Below, piece by piece: positions 15,610 through 26,844 of a stretch of DNA of 64,000 nt. Source of the DNA: Nitrospinae bacterium bin107 (GTDB taxonomy: Bacteria; UBA8248); contig MPNJ01000003.1 of assembly GCA_002238965.1 (NCBI GenBank), positions 1 to 64,000 on the forward strand, given 5' to 3'. Below the pieces are notes generated by a model. The model searched no databases. It saw nothing but the letters and a program-made list of their open reading frames with translations, and was not told the origin of the DNA. A program made the translations under genes and the position numbers. Position 1 is the first letter of the stretch, and each line of letters opens with the position of its first letter.

Positions 15610-16326
15610 ATGGGAATTCGCATCGTGGATCTGTCGCAGGAGATTTATGACGGGATGCCCGTTTATCCGGGCCACCAGCGGACGGGGGTTTTCCCGAACA
15701 AAACGCACGCAGAGACGGCCAAGGCGTATGCGAATTCGCCATCGGGCCATACCTCGACGACGAACTGCCTCGTGATGAGCGACCACGGCCCCACGCACGT
15801 GGACGCCTTCTACCACATCGACAAGGACGGGGAGACGATCGACCAGTTGGGCCTCGAGTGGTTCTACAACGAGGCGATCTGCCTTGACCTCTCCAAATTC
15901 TGCAACACCGAGGACTGGATGGAGCCTGCGGACCTGGAAGAGGCGTGTGCGAAGGCGGGACTCGAGGTGCCGGAGAAAGGCAGCGTGCTCATCTGGACGG
16001 GCCACTACGAGGCGAATTACGGCGGGGATTTTCATACCTGGCTGCACGTCTACCCCGGTCTGAGCGAGGCCGCGACGATATGGCTGGCGGACAGGGGCTG
16101 CATCAACGTGGGCATCGATTCGCCGAGCGTGGATTCCTCCCAGGCCTTCCGCGACAAGGGCTACTGGGCGCACAAGGCCTGCCGGGAGCGCAAGGTGCTG
16201 AACGTGGAGAACCTGGCGAATCTGAAGGAAGTGGTGAACACGAAGTTCTTCTTCTCGTGCCTGCCGCTCAACATACGGGGCGGAACGGGCTCGCCCGTGC
16301 GCGCCGTGGCGATTTATCACGAGTAG
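15610..16326 (+). CDS. Cyclase / kynurenine formamidase-like hydrolase
   Basis: A 238-residue member of the metal-dependent cyclase family (Pfam Cyclase; includes bacterial kynurenine formamidase). The N-terminus has VDLSQEIYDGMPVYPGH, and the metal-binding signature appears as SDHGPTHVDAFYH (about 57-69), the family's HxGTHxDxxxH pattern with P for G. I chose ATG 15610, which has GGAG upstream; the open frame extends back to 15292 through repeat DNA and is not coding there. It stands alone between two repeat fields. The substrate is unknown; some members open cyclic amides or esters. Confidence 0.88.
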   Translation: MGIRIVDLSQEIYDGMPVYPGHQRTGVFPNKTHAETAKAYANSPSGHTSTTNCLVMSDHGPTHVDAFYHIDKDGETIDQLGLEWFYNEAICLDLSKFCNTEDWMEPADLEEACAKAGLEVPEKGSVLIWTGHYEANYGGDFHTWLHVYPGLSEAATIWLADRGCINVGIDSPSVDSSQAFRDKGYWAHKACRERKVLNVENLANLKEVVNTKFFFSCLPLNIRGGTGSPVRAVAIYHE

Positions 16327-16354
16327 GGGGGGGTACAACGAGCAAGGGCGAATT

Positions 16355-16384
16355 GCAGTGACAACCCTTCCGGGTTGTCACTGC
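16355..16384 (+). repeat. Perfect 13-bp hairpin after the cyclase gene
   Basis: GCAGTGACAACCC, loop TTCC, GGGTTGTCACTGC. The stem is strong enough for a terminator, but no T-run follows, so it may act as a transcript 3'-end stabiliser or be another repeat. Confidence 0.55.
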
Positions 16385-16424
16385 GCCCGTGGTTGTCCGA
16401 ACCCTGGGGTGTCCCTATTCGTAA

Positions 16425-16451
16425 GGACAGGTACAGGGGCCTGTCCCTACG
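16425..16451 (-). repeat. REP-like hairpin with CTACG tail
   Basis: GGACAGG/CCTGTCC around an 8-base loop, then CTACG. Confidence 0.65.
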
Positions 16452-16995
16452 TTTCGAAATCGAATCCCTAGTTTTCTTAGCGCTGCCCCTATTAGGGTCG
16501 CTCTGGAGCCGCAACCCCGTACGGCCTCTGCCGCGCATTTCCCCGCATTTTCGAGGATTCTTTGCTGCGCCTGCGCGCTATCCTCCAGAAAACCCCTCCA
16601 AGAAGGCAGGTGGAGGGGGCAGGGTGGTCGGAGTTGGCGAATCCGCGCAGTCTTCATGAGGAACAAGTGATGGGAAAGGCGATTTCAGGCGTTGATTTCA
16701 TCAATGCGAAACGGGCGAATTTCTCGCGCTATCCGTACGCCGGCAACGCGGATATGGCGGCGAAGCTCTCAGGCCCCCTCGCTGAAGCGCCAACGGCAAT
16801 CGCTCCTTCACCAGTCGCGATTGAACTGAAAAATAAGATAAATTCAGATAAATATCGATAAATTCCCGAAAATGTTTATGGATCAACAAATTTCGTATGC
16901 GACATATTATTATAATGATATCAGGATATATTAAAGTAACACATTAGATAATTATCGAAATTTATCGAATTAAAAAAGTTATTGGCGACCACGCA

Positions 16996-17050
16996 ATTGC
17001 CCGCATTTGCGCGCATCGAAGTCCTCTCCTCGCACGCATCCATCCGGCTG
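16996..17050. repeat. GCATTTGCGCGCAT repeat region, copy 1
   Basis: Contains CCCGCATTTGCGCGCAT and CACGCATCCA. The same two words occur in the other order at 43154-43190. Both sites adjoin AT-rich sequence with GATAAATTC-like words, suggesting a decayed shared element. Confidence 0.45.
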
Positions 17051-17210
17051 CCCGGCGGGTGGCTCTCCTCCAGAACCAAGGCGCCGCCTCCCGATTGCGC
17101 GCTCCGCTTCGAGGGGATATTATCCGGTGCACATCATAGCGGCTCGATAAGGATCCAGGGCTCCGGGGATACCCTTGCCTAGCGGCGCGGCACATCAACA
17201 GGGGATGTAT

Positions 17211-18386
17211 ATGGACTTCACACTCACTCCCGAACAGGAACAGCTCCAGAAGACGGCGCACGACTTCGCCGCGCAGGAAATACGCCCCGTCGCGGCGGCG
17301 CTCGACAGGGAACCCGACCCGATGAAGCGCTTCCCCTGGGAGGTGCTGGAGAAAGCCAGCAAGCTGGGTCTGAGGACCCTGGCGCTTCCCGAGGATATGG
17401 GCGGGCCGGGATGCGACACCCTCACGCTGTGCCTCGTGGGCGAGGAACTCGCCTGGGGCGACATGGGCACGGCCATCACCCTCGATCAGGACTGGAAAAT
17501 CACCCATCTGTTCGAGAAACTGGCGAATGAAGAACAGAAGGCGCGATTCCGGAAATCCTTCCAGGAAGACCACCAGTTTCACCTGGCCGTCGGGATGACG
17601 GAGGAAACCGCCGGTTCGGACAACATCATCCCCTACAACAGCCCCGACGCCGGCGTGCGTACGTCCGCCGTGCGCGAGGGCGATGGCTGGATAGCCAACG
17701 GGAAGAAGCGTTACATCAGCAACGGGGGGATCGCAAAACTGTGCATCGTCGCCATGCGGACGGACCCGACGAAAGGCGTGGCGGAAGGCATGACGTATTT
17801 CATCATCACGCCGGATATGGAAGGTTTCCGCTACGGAAAAATTCACGACAAAATGGGGCAGCGATTGTCCCTGAACGCGGAACTCATTTTTGAGAATTGC
17901 AGGATACCGGATGAAAACCGCGTCACGGAAGTGAACCGCGCCATGGAGGCGCGCCGGTTGTTCTTCCCCGGCTCGAACATCGAAGCCGCCGCCACCGTTC
18001 TCGGCACCGCCAGAGCGGCCTATGAAGACGCCTTGGCGCACGCCCGGAGCCGGGTTCAGGGGGGCAAGCCGATCATCGAGCATCAGGCGATCGGCTTTAT
18101 GCTGGCCGATTGTTTCGCCGAGTACGAAGCGAGCAAGCGCTTGCTCCACTACGCCGCTTGGACAATGGGCCAGAAGGGCCTCTATGACCCCAAGATGGGT
18201 TTCATGACCAAGTGTTTCGTGTCCGAATCCTCGTACCGGGTCGCAACGCGCGCACTGGAAGTCTGGGGCGGCACCGGTTACATGACGGATGCGCCGATGG
18301 AGAAATACCTGAGAGATGTGACCAGTTTCCTGCATTCCGACGGAACGAACCAGGTGATGCGCATTCGTTCCATGAAGTTTTTATAG
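17211..18386 (+). CDS. Acyl-CoA dehydrogenase family protein
   Basis: A flavoprotein that dehydrogenates acyl-CoA at the alpha-beta bond. The 391-residue length is usual. The N-terminal helical domain starts MDFTLTPEQEQLQKTAHDFA. The FAD/acyl-binding segment MTEETAGSDN (about 129-138) replaces the canonical TEPxAGSD. Near the C-terminus is ALEVWGGTGYM followed by MEKYLRDV. ATG 17211 is preferred over ATG 17205 because AGGGG spacing fits. It is the first of a run of same-strand catabolic genes to 21708. Confidence 0.9.
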   Translation: MDFTLTPEQEQLQKTAHDFAAQEIRPVAAALDREPDPMKRFPWEVLEKASKLGLRTLALPEDMGGPGCDTLTLCLVGEELAWGDMGTAITLDQDWKITHLFEKLANEEQKARFRKSFQEDHQFHLAVGMTEETAGSDNIIPYNSPDAGVRTSAVREGDGWIANGKKRYISNGGIAKLCIVAMRTDPTKGVAEGMTYFIITPDMEGFRYGKIHDKMGQRLSLNAELIFENCRIPDENRVTEVNRAMEARRLFFPGSNIEAAATVLGTARAAYEDALAHARSRVQGGKPIIEHQAIGFMLADCFAEYEASKRLLHYAAWTMGQKGLYDPKMGFMTKCFVSESSYRVATRALEVWGGTGYMTDAPMEKYLRDVTSFLHSDGTNQVMRIRSMKFL

Positions 18387-18396
18387 CGGAGACGAA

Positions 18397-19485
18397 ATGA
18401 CGAAATTAGCCATACGCGCACTGGAGGCGATACCTCTCAAAGTACCCCTCAAAAAAACTTTTCAAAGCTCGCTCGGTGTGTATACCCACCTCGACGTCGT
18501 GGTGGTGCAAATGCATACCGAAGACGGGCCGAGCGGCACGGGTTTCACGATGGGGCTGGGGGGTGAGGGCGGCGTCGCCATGCTGCCTTATATCGAAAAA
18601 GAATTGGCGCCACTGGCAATCGGGCAAGACGCCCTGGCCCCCGAAGCGCTTTGGAATCGCATGTGGGCGCCGAACAAGGCGAGGATGCGCGGTGGCTTGG
18701 GCTTGTATTCCCTATCCGCGGTGGATATCGCCTGCTGGGATATCGTTGCGAAGTTTGCTGGTCTGCCGCTAAACCGCCTGTTGGGCGGATTTCGCCAACA
18801 TGTGCCCGTTTACGGGAGCGGAGGCTGGCATACGCTCCCGGATTCAGAACTGCTCGAAGAAGCCCAGGAGGCCGCCTCGCTCGGCATGAGTGGCTATAAA
18901 CTCAAAATCGGCACGCCGCGCGACCCTGAGCGACTCGATTTCTTAAGAAAAAATATGGGCGATGATTTCATACTCTATTGCGACGCGAACCAGAACTACA
19001 ACGTGCGCGAGGCGGTGGAGGTTTCATCCATGCTGGCGGAATACGGCGTTGCCTGGTTCGAAGAGCCCGTGCTGGCCGATTGCGTTGATGATCTCGCAGA
19101 GGTGGCGGAGAAAAGCATGGTGCCCACCGCAGCGGGTGAAAACGCCTACATGCGCTGGGGATTCCGAGAAATATGCGAGCGGCGGGCGGTGGGTTTTCTG
19201 CAGCCCGATGTTTGCCGCTGCGGCGGGGTGACGGAGTTCATCAAAATTGCGCATTTAGCCGATGCCTTCAATATTTCACTGAGCAGTCATCTGGCCCATG
19301 AGTTGTCGGTCAGCCTCGTGGGCGCAACGCCCAGGGGCTATATGGTGGAATACATGGAATTCTTCTCGCCGGATGATTTTACGCAAGATTTCACCGTGCG
19401 CGATGGGCACATCAATGTCCCCGAAGCGCCCGGCCACGGAGTGGAATTCACACCGGATGCCATAGAGCGCTACCAAGTTTCCTGA
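18397..19485 (+). CDS. Enolase-superfamily enzyme, mandelate racemase/muconate lactonising type
   Basis: The 362-residue protein has the capping domain plus barrel of the family. The KxK motif is Lys168-Leu-Lys170 (YKLKIG). Metal ligands fit Asp196 (DANQN), Glu222 or 223 (WFEEP) and Glu248 (AAGEN). The Asp271 (QPDVCRCGG) and His298 (SSHLAHE) acid-base dyad is that of the mandelate racemase subgroup. Such enzymes racemise or dehydrate hydroxy/sugar acids; the substrate is not readable. It lies 10 bases after the acyl-CoA dehydrogenase. Confidence 0.9.
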   Translation: MTKLAIRALEAIPLKVPLKKTFQSSLGVYTHLDVVVVQMHTEDGPSGTGFTMGLGGEGGVAMLPYIEKELAPLAIGQDALAPEALWNRMWAPNKARMRGGLGLYSLSAVDIACWDIVAKFAGLPLNRLLGGFRQHVPVYGSGGWHTLPDSELLEEAQEAASLGMSGYKLKIGTPRDPERLDFLRKNMGDDFILYCDANQNYNVREAVEVSSMLAEYGVAWFEEPVLADCVDDLAEVAEKSMVPTAAGENAYMRWGFREICERRAVGFLQPDVCRCGGVTEFIKIAHLADAFNISLSSHLAHELSVSLVGATPRGYMVEYMEFFSPDDFTQDFTVRDGHINVPEAPGHGVEFTPDAIERYQVS

Positions 19486-19517
19486 ATTTCCAAGAATCAT
19501 TTTGCTAGGAGATAGGC

Positions 19518-20444
19518 ATGAGACTGTTGTCATACGAATACAGAGGGCTTGAGAGAGTCGGCGTGTACGTTGGGGAGAAAATTGCTCACCTGTCGCGTCT
19601 TGCTGGCATATTGGGTAAAAAAGAACTTGCTTTCGGCAGTATGATAGAACTCATAAATGCATGGGAAACGCATAGCCCTGCGTTACATGATTTGATTGAA
19701 CAGGCCGAAGCGAATGCGGGAGATTTGGCGCCCGTCCTCATGGCGCCCGAAGATGTGCATCACATATCCCCGATTCCCCATCCGCCCAAACATGTTCTCT
19801 GCATGGGTCTCAATTATCAGGATCATGTAAACGAGGGATTGCAAGCAAAGGATGTGCAAACGGCAAGGGTTGAACTCGACCATCCCATATTCTTCACCAA
19901 GGCCCAGAGCACTCTCATCGGACACAATGAAGGCATACCGGCACATCGGGTGACGGAAAAGCTCGATTATGAAGCTGAAATCGCTGTCATCATCGGCAAA
20001 AAGGGAAAAAACATACCTCAAGACAAGGCCTACGAACACGTTTTCGGCTATTGCTGCGCTAACGATATCTCAGCGAGAGATATTCAAAGGCGCCACAAGC
20101 AGATATTCAAAGGCAAGACCCTCGACGGCACATGTCCGCTTGGGCCATACATCGTCCCCAAAGAGGACTATGGTGACCCGATGAACCAGACCATAAAAAG
20201 CTGGGTAAATGGCGAAGCACGCCAGGATTCAAACACGAACATGATGATTCACGATATTCCGTCGATGATCTCGGTACTTTCAGAAGGTTTCACCCTGGAG
20301 CCGGGCGATATCTTTTTGACAGGCACGCCTTCAGGCGTAGGCTACGCACGTGCAACGCCTTCGTTTCTCACGCCGGGTGATGTGGTGGAAGTGGAAGTCG
20401 GTGGACTCGGCCGACTGCGCAACGAAATTATAGAAGCGGACTAG
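19518..20444 (+). CDS. Fumarylacetoacetate hydrolase-family protein
   Basis: A 308-residue FAH-family enzyme, which cleaves or decarboxylates beta-diketo acids or hydrates dienoates in aromatic and sugar-acid breakdown. Motifs: KHVLCMGLNYQDHVNEG, the metal Glu pair in LDYEAEIAVIIGKKGKNI, CCANDISARDIQRR, and the C-terminal TGTPSGVGYAR. An AGGAG site precedes the ATG. It is the third gene of the catabolic run. Confidence 0.92.
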   Translation: MRLLSYEYRGLERVGVYVGEKIAHLSRLAGILGKKELAFGSMIELINAWETHSPALHDLIEQAEANAGDLAPVLMAPEDVHHISPIPHPPKHVLCMGLNYQDHVNEGLQAKDVQTARVELDHPIFFTKAQSTLIGHNEGIPAHRVTEKLDYEAEIAVIIGKKGKNIPQDKAYEHVFGYCCANDISARDIQRRHKQIFKGKTLDGTCPLGPYIVPKEDYGDPMNQTIKSWVNGEARQDSNTNMMIHDIPSMISVLSEGFTLEPGDIFLTGTPSGVGYARATPSFLTPGDVVEVEVGGLGRLRNEIIEAD

Positions 20445-20478
20445 CTGATTTTGGGCGTTATCCCTGGGAGAATGAGTG

Positions 20479-20874
20479 ATGAGCGAAGAGTTTTACCCAC
20501 CAGCAATTCGGCGCGGCGATACACAATACGGAGAAGGTTACACGGAAAAACTATTTGGTCGGTTGAATAAACTCGACCCTGACTTCTCCATGATGTTCCA
20601 GCGTTTCGTTCACGGGGGGCTGTATGATCGCGATGTTCTCCCACACAAGACGAGAGAGTTTTGTGCTTTGGCGGCGTTATGTGTTACTGGCCGTTTCAAC
20701 CAGATGCGTTCTCATTTCACGGCTGCGAGAAGCTACGGTGCAACAGACAAAGAAATCATGGAAGTGATTTTCCAGATGTCGCCATATAGCGGTGTTCCCG
20801 CCGTCCTGGAAAGCCTCCGGGTGTTTGAGGATTGGTTGGAATCGGGAGGCGCGATGACAGGGTATGGGAAGTAG
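20479..20874 (+). CDS. Carboxymuconolactone decarboxylase-family protein
   Basis: A 131-residue helical protein of the CMD/AhpD fold. Features are KLDPDFSMMFQRFVHGGLYDR, LPHKTREFCALAALCVTGRFNQMRSHF and the C-terminal EIMEVIFQMSPYSGVPAVLESL. The redox CxxC of AhpD-type members is absent, so a decarboxylase-like or unassigned role is likelier. ATG 20479 has GGGAG eight bases upstream; GTG 20476 is the alternative. The next gene starts 3 bases after its stop. Confidence 0.88.
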   Translation: MSEEFYPPAIRRGDTQYGEGYTEKLFGRLNKLDPDFSMMFQRFVHGGLYDRDVLPHKTREFCALAALCVTGRFNQMRSHFTAARSYGATDKEIMEVIFQMSPYSGVPAVLESLRVFEDWLESGGAMTGYGK

Positions 20875-20877
20875 GCG

Positions 20878-21708
20878 ATGCTTTCACCTTTGGCAAGGGA
20901 ACGCGGCCTTAAAGGGAGGGTAGCGCTCATCACCGGCGCTGGAGGTGGAATAGGTCGAGGAATCGCTCGATGCCTGGCGGAAGAGGGTGTCCATTTAGCA
21001 CTAGCCGATATTTCAAAATCCGGTGCTGAGGCAGCAGCGGAAGAAATAAGAAAATTCGACGTGAACATCATTCCATACGTCCTTGATGTGACAGATAAGA
21101 GTCAATGCGCAGACATCGTAGATGCAACCAATAATGAAATGGGCAGCTTAGATATTGTGGTCAACAATGCAGGTGTCATAGGCGGAGCAGATTTCAAGCT
21201 AGGTATGCCTCTATCCGACATCAATGAAGACGACTGGGATGACACCTATAACGTCAACGTCAAAGGTGTCTTTTTGCTGTGTCAAGCATCGCTTGAAAAG
21301 ATGAAGGGGAAAGGTTGGGGACGTATCATCAATATTTCCTCGCGAGCTGGACGTGATGGCCGCGAAACCATACCCCATTACAGCGCGAGCAAAGCGGCGG
21401 TAATTATTTTTACCCAAGCGCTCGCGCGCGAAGTAGCTCGAGCAGGAATTACGGTGAACGCTGTTTGTCCAGGTCTGATTTGGAGCGCAATGTGGGAACA
21501 GTTGGCCGGTCAGTTCAGAAAAAAATTTCCAATTTTCAAAGGAAAAACTGCCAGAGAAGTTTTCGAGCATTTTGTGGAACAAACACCTATGGGAGTCGAG
21601 CAATCGACTGAAGATATCGGGCGTGCGGTCGCCTTTTTAGCGAGCGATGATGCGAAAACTATTACGGGCCAAGCTATTCTGGTCGACTCAGGAGCTGTCA
21701 TGCATTGA
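20878..21708 (+). CDS. Short-chain dehydrogenase/reductase
   Basis: A 276-residue NAD(P)-dependent SDR. The cofactor motif TGAGGGIGRGIA lies near residue 20, NNAG near 98, and catalytic Ser in INISSRAG and Tyr/Lys in HYSASKAAV are all present. The C-terminus has the usual SDDAKTITGQAILVDSG. It closes the five-gene catabolic run and probably oxidises or reduces a hydroxy/keto intermediate. Confidence 0.92.
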   Translation: MLSPLARERGLKGRVALITGAGGGIGRGIARCLAEEGVHLALADISKSGAEAAAEEIRKFDVNIIPYVLDVTDKSQCADIVDATNNEMGSLDIVVNNAGVIGGADFKLGMPLSDINEDDWDDTYNVNVKGVFLLCQASLEKMKGKGWGRIINISSRAGRDGRETIPHYSASKAAVIIFTQALAREVARAGITVNAVCPGLIWSAMWEQLAGQFRKKFPIFKGKTAREVFEHFVEQTPMGVEQSTEDIGRAVAFLASDDAKTITGQAILVDSGAVMH

Positions 21709-21871
21709 ATTTGATTTAATGGATTTCAACTGCTTCTCGTTCTAAATCTTAGTTTGACTTGTTTCCGCAGCCTTGTTAGTTTGTTCTATCTATTACAAGT
21801 GAGTGACTGGGGTAACACTTGCTTTCATTTACAAAATAAACATGTCAGCAAGTTCCTGGGAGGTGTACCCC

Positions 21872-22777
21872 ATGCGCAAGAAGTACACCATTGTGGTGAT
21901 ACCAAGCAATTCCAGCAAAACCCGCCGCCTCAGTATCACGAGGGCAATGTTGATCCTGTTGGTTTTTGGGCTTTGTTCTCTCGCAGGAACAACGCTTTAC
22001 CTAGCACAAGAGAGAGTTCATACAGCAAGGCATTTGGCTAAACTCTCCCCTCTGGAAAATCAAAACCAAACACAAAAAGAACTTCTCGAAAAATTCAATG
22101 CCAAGCTCCAATCCCTAGACAACAACCTGATACAACTCAAGCAACAAGAAGAAAAACTTCGAATCATGGCCTCGCTGAAACCGGGCAAAGAAAAAGACGA
22201 CTTGGGAGTAGGAGGTGTCTCAAAAGATGCGCTTCCTGAAGGCCTGGAGAAACTTGCCCCGTCTGAACAAAGATTTATTCGGAGATTAAATCGTCAATTC
22301 CAGGACATCGAAAAGCGCACCACCGAACAGGAAAGCGCGTTCAAAGACCTATTGAGAGCGTTCCGCGACAGAAGTATCTTGCTTGCCCACACACCTTCCA
22401 TATGGCCTGTGAAGGGTTGGCTTTCATCCAGCTTCGGCTACAGGCGCTCTCCATTTACAAATCGACGAGAATTTCATGCTGGAATTGATATCGTCGCAAG
22501 GGAAGGAACCTCCATATTCGCCCCAGCAGATGGCGTTGTTATTAGCGATAGAAGAGCGGTAGGTTATGGCAAAATTCTTAAAATTCAGCACATGCAGGGT
22601 ATCGTTACTTCATTTGCTCACAATAGCGTGCATTTAGTGAAAGTCGGGCAACGCATACGGAGAGGCGACATCATTGCCAAAGTCGGTTCCACAGGCAGGT
22701 CCACAGGACCACATCTTCACTATGAAGTCAGAATAAATGGAGTCGCAATCAATCCAAGACTATATATTGTCGAGTAA
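21872..22777 (+). CDS. Membrane-anchored M23 peptidoglycan endopeptidase
   Basis: A 301-residue protein with one N-terminal membrane helix (about 25-45), a coiled-coil stalk (about 60-165) and a C-terminal LytM/M23 domain. All zinc ligands are present: His202 and Asp206 (HAGID) and His283 of HLH (281-283), with His250 nearby. It should be an active periplasmic cell-wall hydrolase. ATG 21872 has GGGAGG upstream; the open frame to 21803 adds nothing conserved. secA follows after 115 bases. Confidence 0.9.
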   Translation: MRKKYTIVVIPSNSSKTRRLSITRAMLILLVFGLCSLAGTTLYLAQERVHTARHLAKLSPLENQNQTQKELLEKFNAKLQSLDNNLIQLKQQEEKLRIMASLKPGKEKDDLGVGGVSKDALPEGLEKLAPSEQRFIRRLNRQFQDIEKRTTEQESAFKDLLRAFRDRSILLAHTPSIWPVKGWLSSSFGYRRSPFTNRREFHAGIDIVAREGTSIFAPADGVVISDRRAVGYGKILKIQHMQGIVTSFAHNSVHLVKVGQRIRRGDIIAKVGSTGRSTGPHLHYEVRINGVAINPRLYIVE

Positions 22778-22891
22778 ATAAAATCCCAGCAACCCGCCTG
22801 AAGATTCAGCTTTTTCTCCCTAATACAGCATGGTAGTCTATATATGCGCAAAGGTAGCTTGTACGCCTTCATCCCAATGGAGATGTGATTG

Positions 22892-25711
<2,820 letters not shown>

Positions 25712-25826
25712 CGCTTACATCTACATAATTGGCATGTAACAACTAATGTTTCCATTCAGGCGATGGATTCGTTAGCTTGCGTCCAATAGAGAATGAAAAA
25801 TTTTCTCCAATCGTGAAGGTACAACC

Positions 25827-26840
25827 ATGAAATTCGGCATCATGCTCAGAGGTCAATTCACCTTGGAAGATGATATGCGATCTCGGTTCCATGAATTGAT
25901 GGAACAAGCAAGAAGGGCCCAAGAATTAGGATTTGTTTCGATTACCAAAGGAAACCACTATAGCGCATATCCACTTCAGGATTTCCAGCAATTACCTTTT
26001 CTCGCTCGTATCAGTGCTGAAGCGCCAAAACTGCGTCTTAATGCCGGCATTGTACTCCTGTCTCTCCACAAGCCAATGGATATCGCCGAGCAGTTGGCAA
26101 CCATTGACGTGATGTCAAACGGGAAGCTCATATTTGGTGCCGGGCTTGGCTATCGTGAAGTGGAATTCAGGGGATTCGGCACAACGCAAAAGGAGAGGGT
26201 AAAGCGACTCGAGGAAAACCTGGAGGCCATCAAGCGACTATGGTCAGAAGAGAAAGTGTCGATGAAAGGATCACACTTCGAGCTCATCGAAGCATCTTGT
26301 CCTATGAAACCTGTTCAGAAACCACATCCGCCCATCTGGATCGGAGCGAACAGCGACGCTGGCATACGCCGCGCAGCCAGGCTAGGGGATTGTTATTACG
26401 TAAATCCACACAATCGCCTCGACACCACAAAGCGCCAGATAGAGCTTTACCGCCAGACTCTCGATAAAATCGGGAAACCCTTCCCTGAAGAATTTCCGAT
26501 GCGTCGGGAGGTGTTCGTCGCAAAAGACCGTTCAGAAGCCATTCGGCTCAGCAGGCCTTATCTTGAGATTAAATATCGGGAATACCACCGTTGGGGCCAA
26601 GACAAGGCCATGCCCAAAGGAGATGACGATCTGGGGCAGCAGTTCGATGATTTATTGGAGGACAGGTTCATCCTTGGTTCGCCAGACGAAGTGGCAGAAG
26701 GGATATTGGAACTGGCAGATCTCGGTATTAATCACCTCATCATGAGCATTCAATGGCCGGGGATGCCTCAACCTCTCGTTTTGGAAACGATGCAGATGAT
26801 GGCAGAAGAAGTGTATCCAAAAGTTCTGCAGGGAGTATAG
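25827..26840 (+). CDS. LLM-class flavin-dependent oxidoreductase
   Basis: A 337-residue luciferase-like monooxygenase-fold enzyme using FMN or F420. Visible features are the N-terminal strand MKFGIMLRGQF, LGFVSITKGNHY, the core ATIDVMSNGKLIFGAGLGYREVEFRGFG, and KPHPPIWIGANSDAGIRRAARLGD. The next gene starts 5 bases after its stop, so the two probably form an operon. The substrate is unknown. Confidence 0.9.
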   Translation: MKFGIMLRGQFTLEDDMRSRFHELMEQARRAQELGFVSITKGNHYSAYPLQDFQQLPFLARISAEAPKLRLNAGIVLLSLHKPMDIAEQLATIDVMSNGKLIFGAGLGYREVEFRGFGTTQKERVKRLEENLEAIKRLWSEEKVSMKGSHFELIEASCPMKPVQKPHPPIWIGANSDAGIRRAARLGDCYYVNPHNRLDTTKRQIELYRQTLDKIGKPFPEEFPMRREVFVAKDRSEAIRLSRPYLEIKYREYHRWGQDKAMPKGDDDLGQQFDDLLEDRFILGSPDEVAEGILELADLGINHLIMSIQWPGMPQPLVLETMQMMAEEVYPKVLQGV

Positions 26841-26844
26841 TGAA

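Larger units (their letters stand above)
16327..17210. other. Gene-free region with hairpins and AT-rich core
   Basis: About 880 bases. The left part has a 13-bp-stem hairpin and a REP-like hairpin. The middle has short ORFs without recognisable content. Positions 16820-16980 are strikingly AT-rich with repeated GATAAATT/ATAAATTC motifs, and 16995-17050 has CCCGCATTTGCGCGCAT, which recurs near 43170. Confidence 0.65.

Noticed and set aside
16355-16384. Intrinsic terminator after the cyclase gene
   Set aside because: The stem is strong but no T-run follows; listed as a hairpin instead.
16562-16861. Possible 99-residue gene
   Set aside because: No recognisable motif, and it runs from repeat DNA into the AT-rich stretch with a change in composition; not supported.
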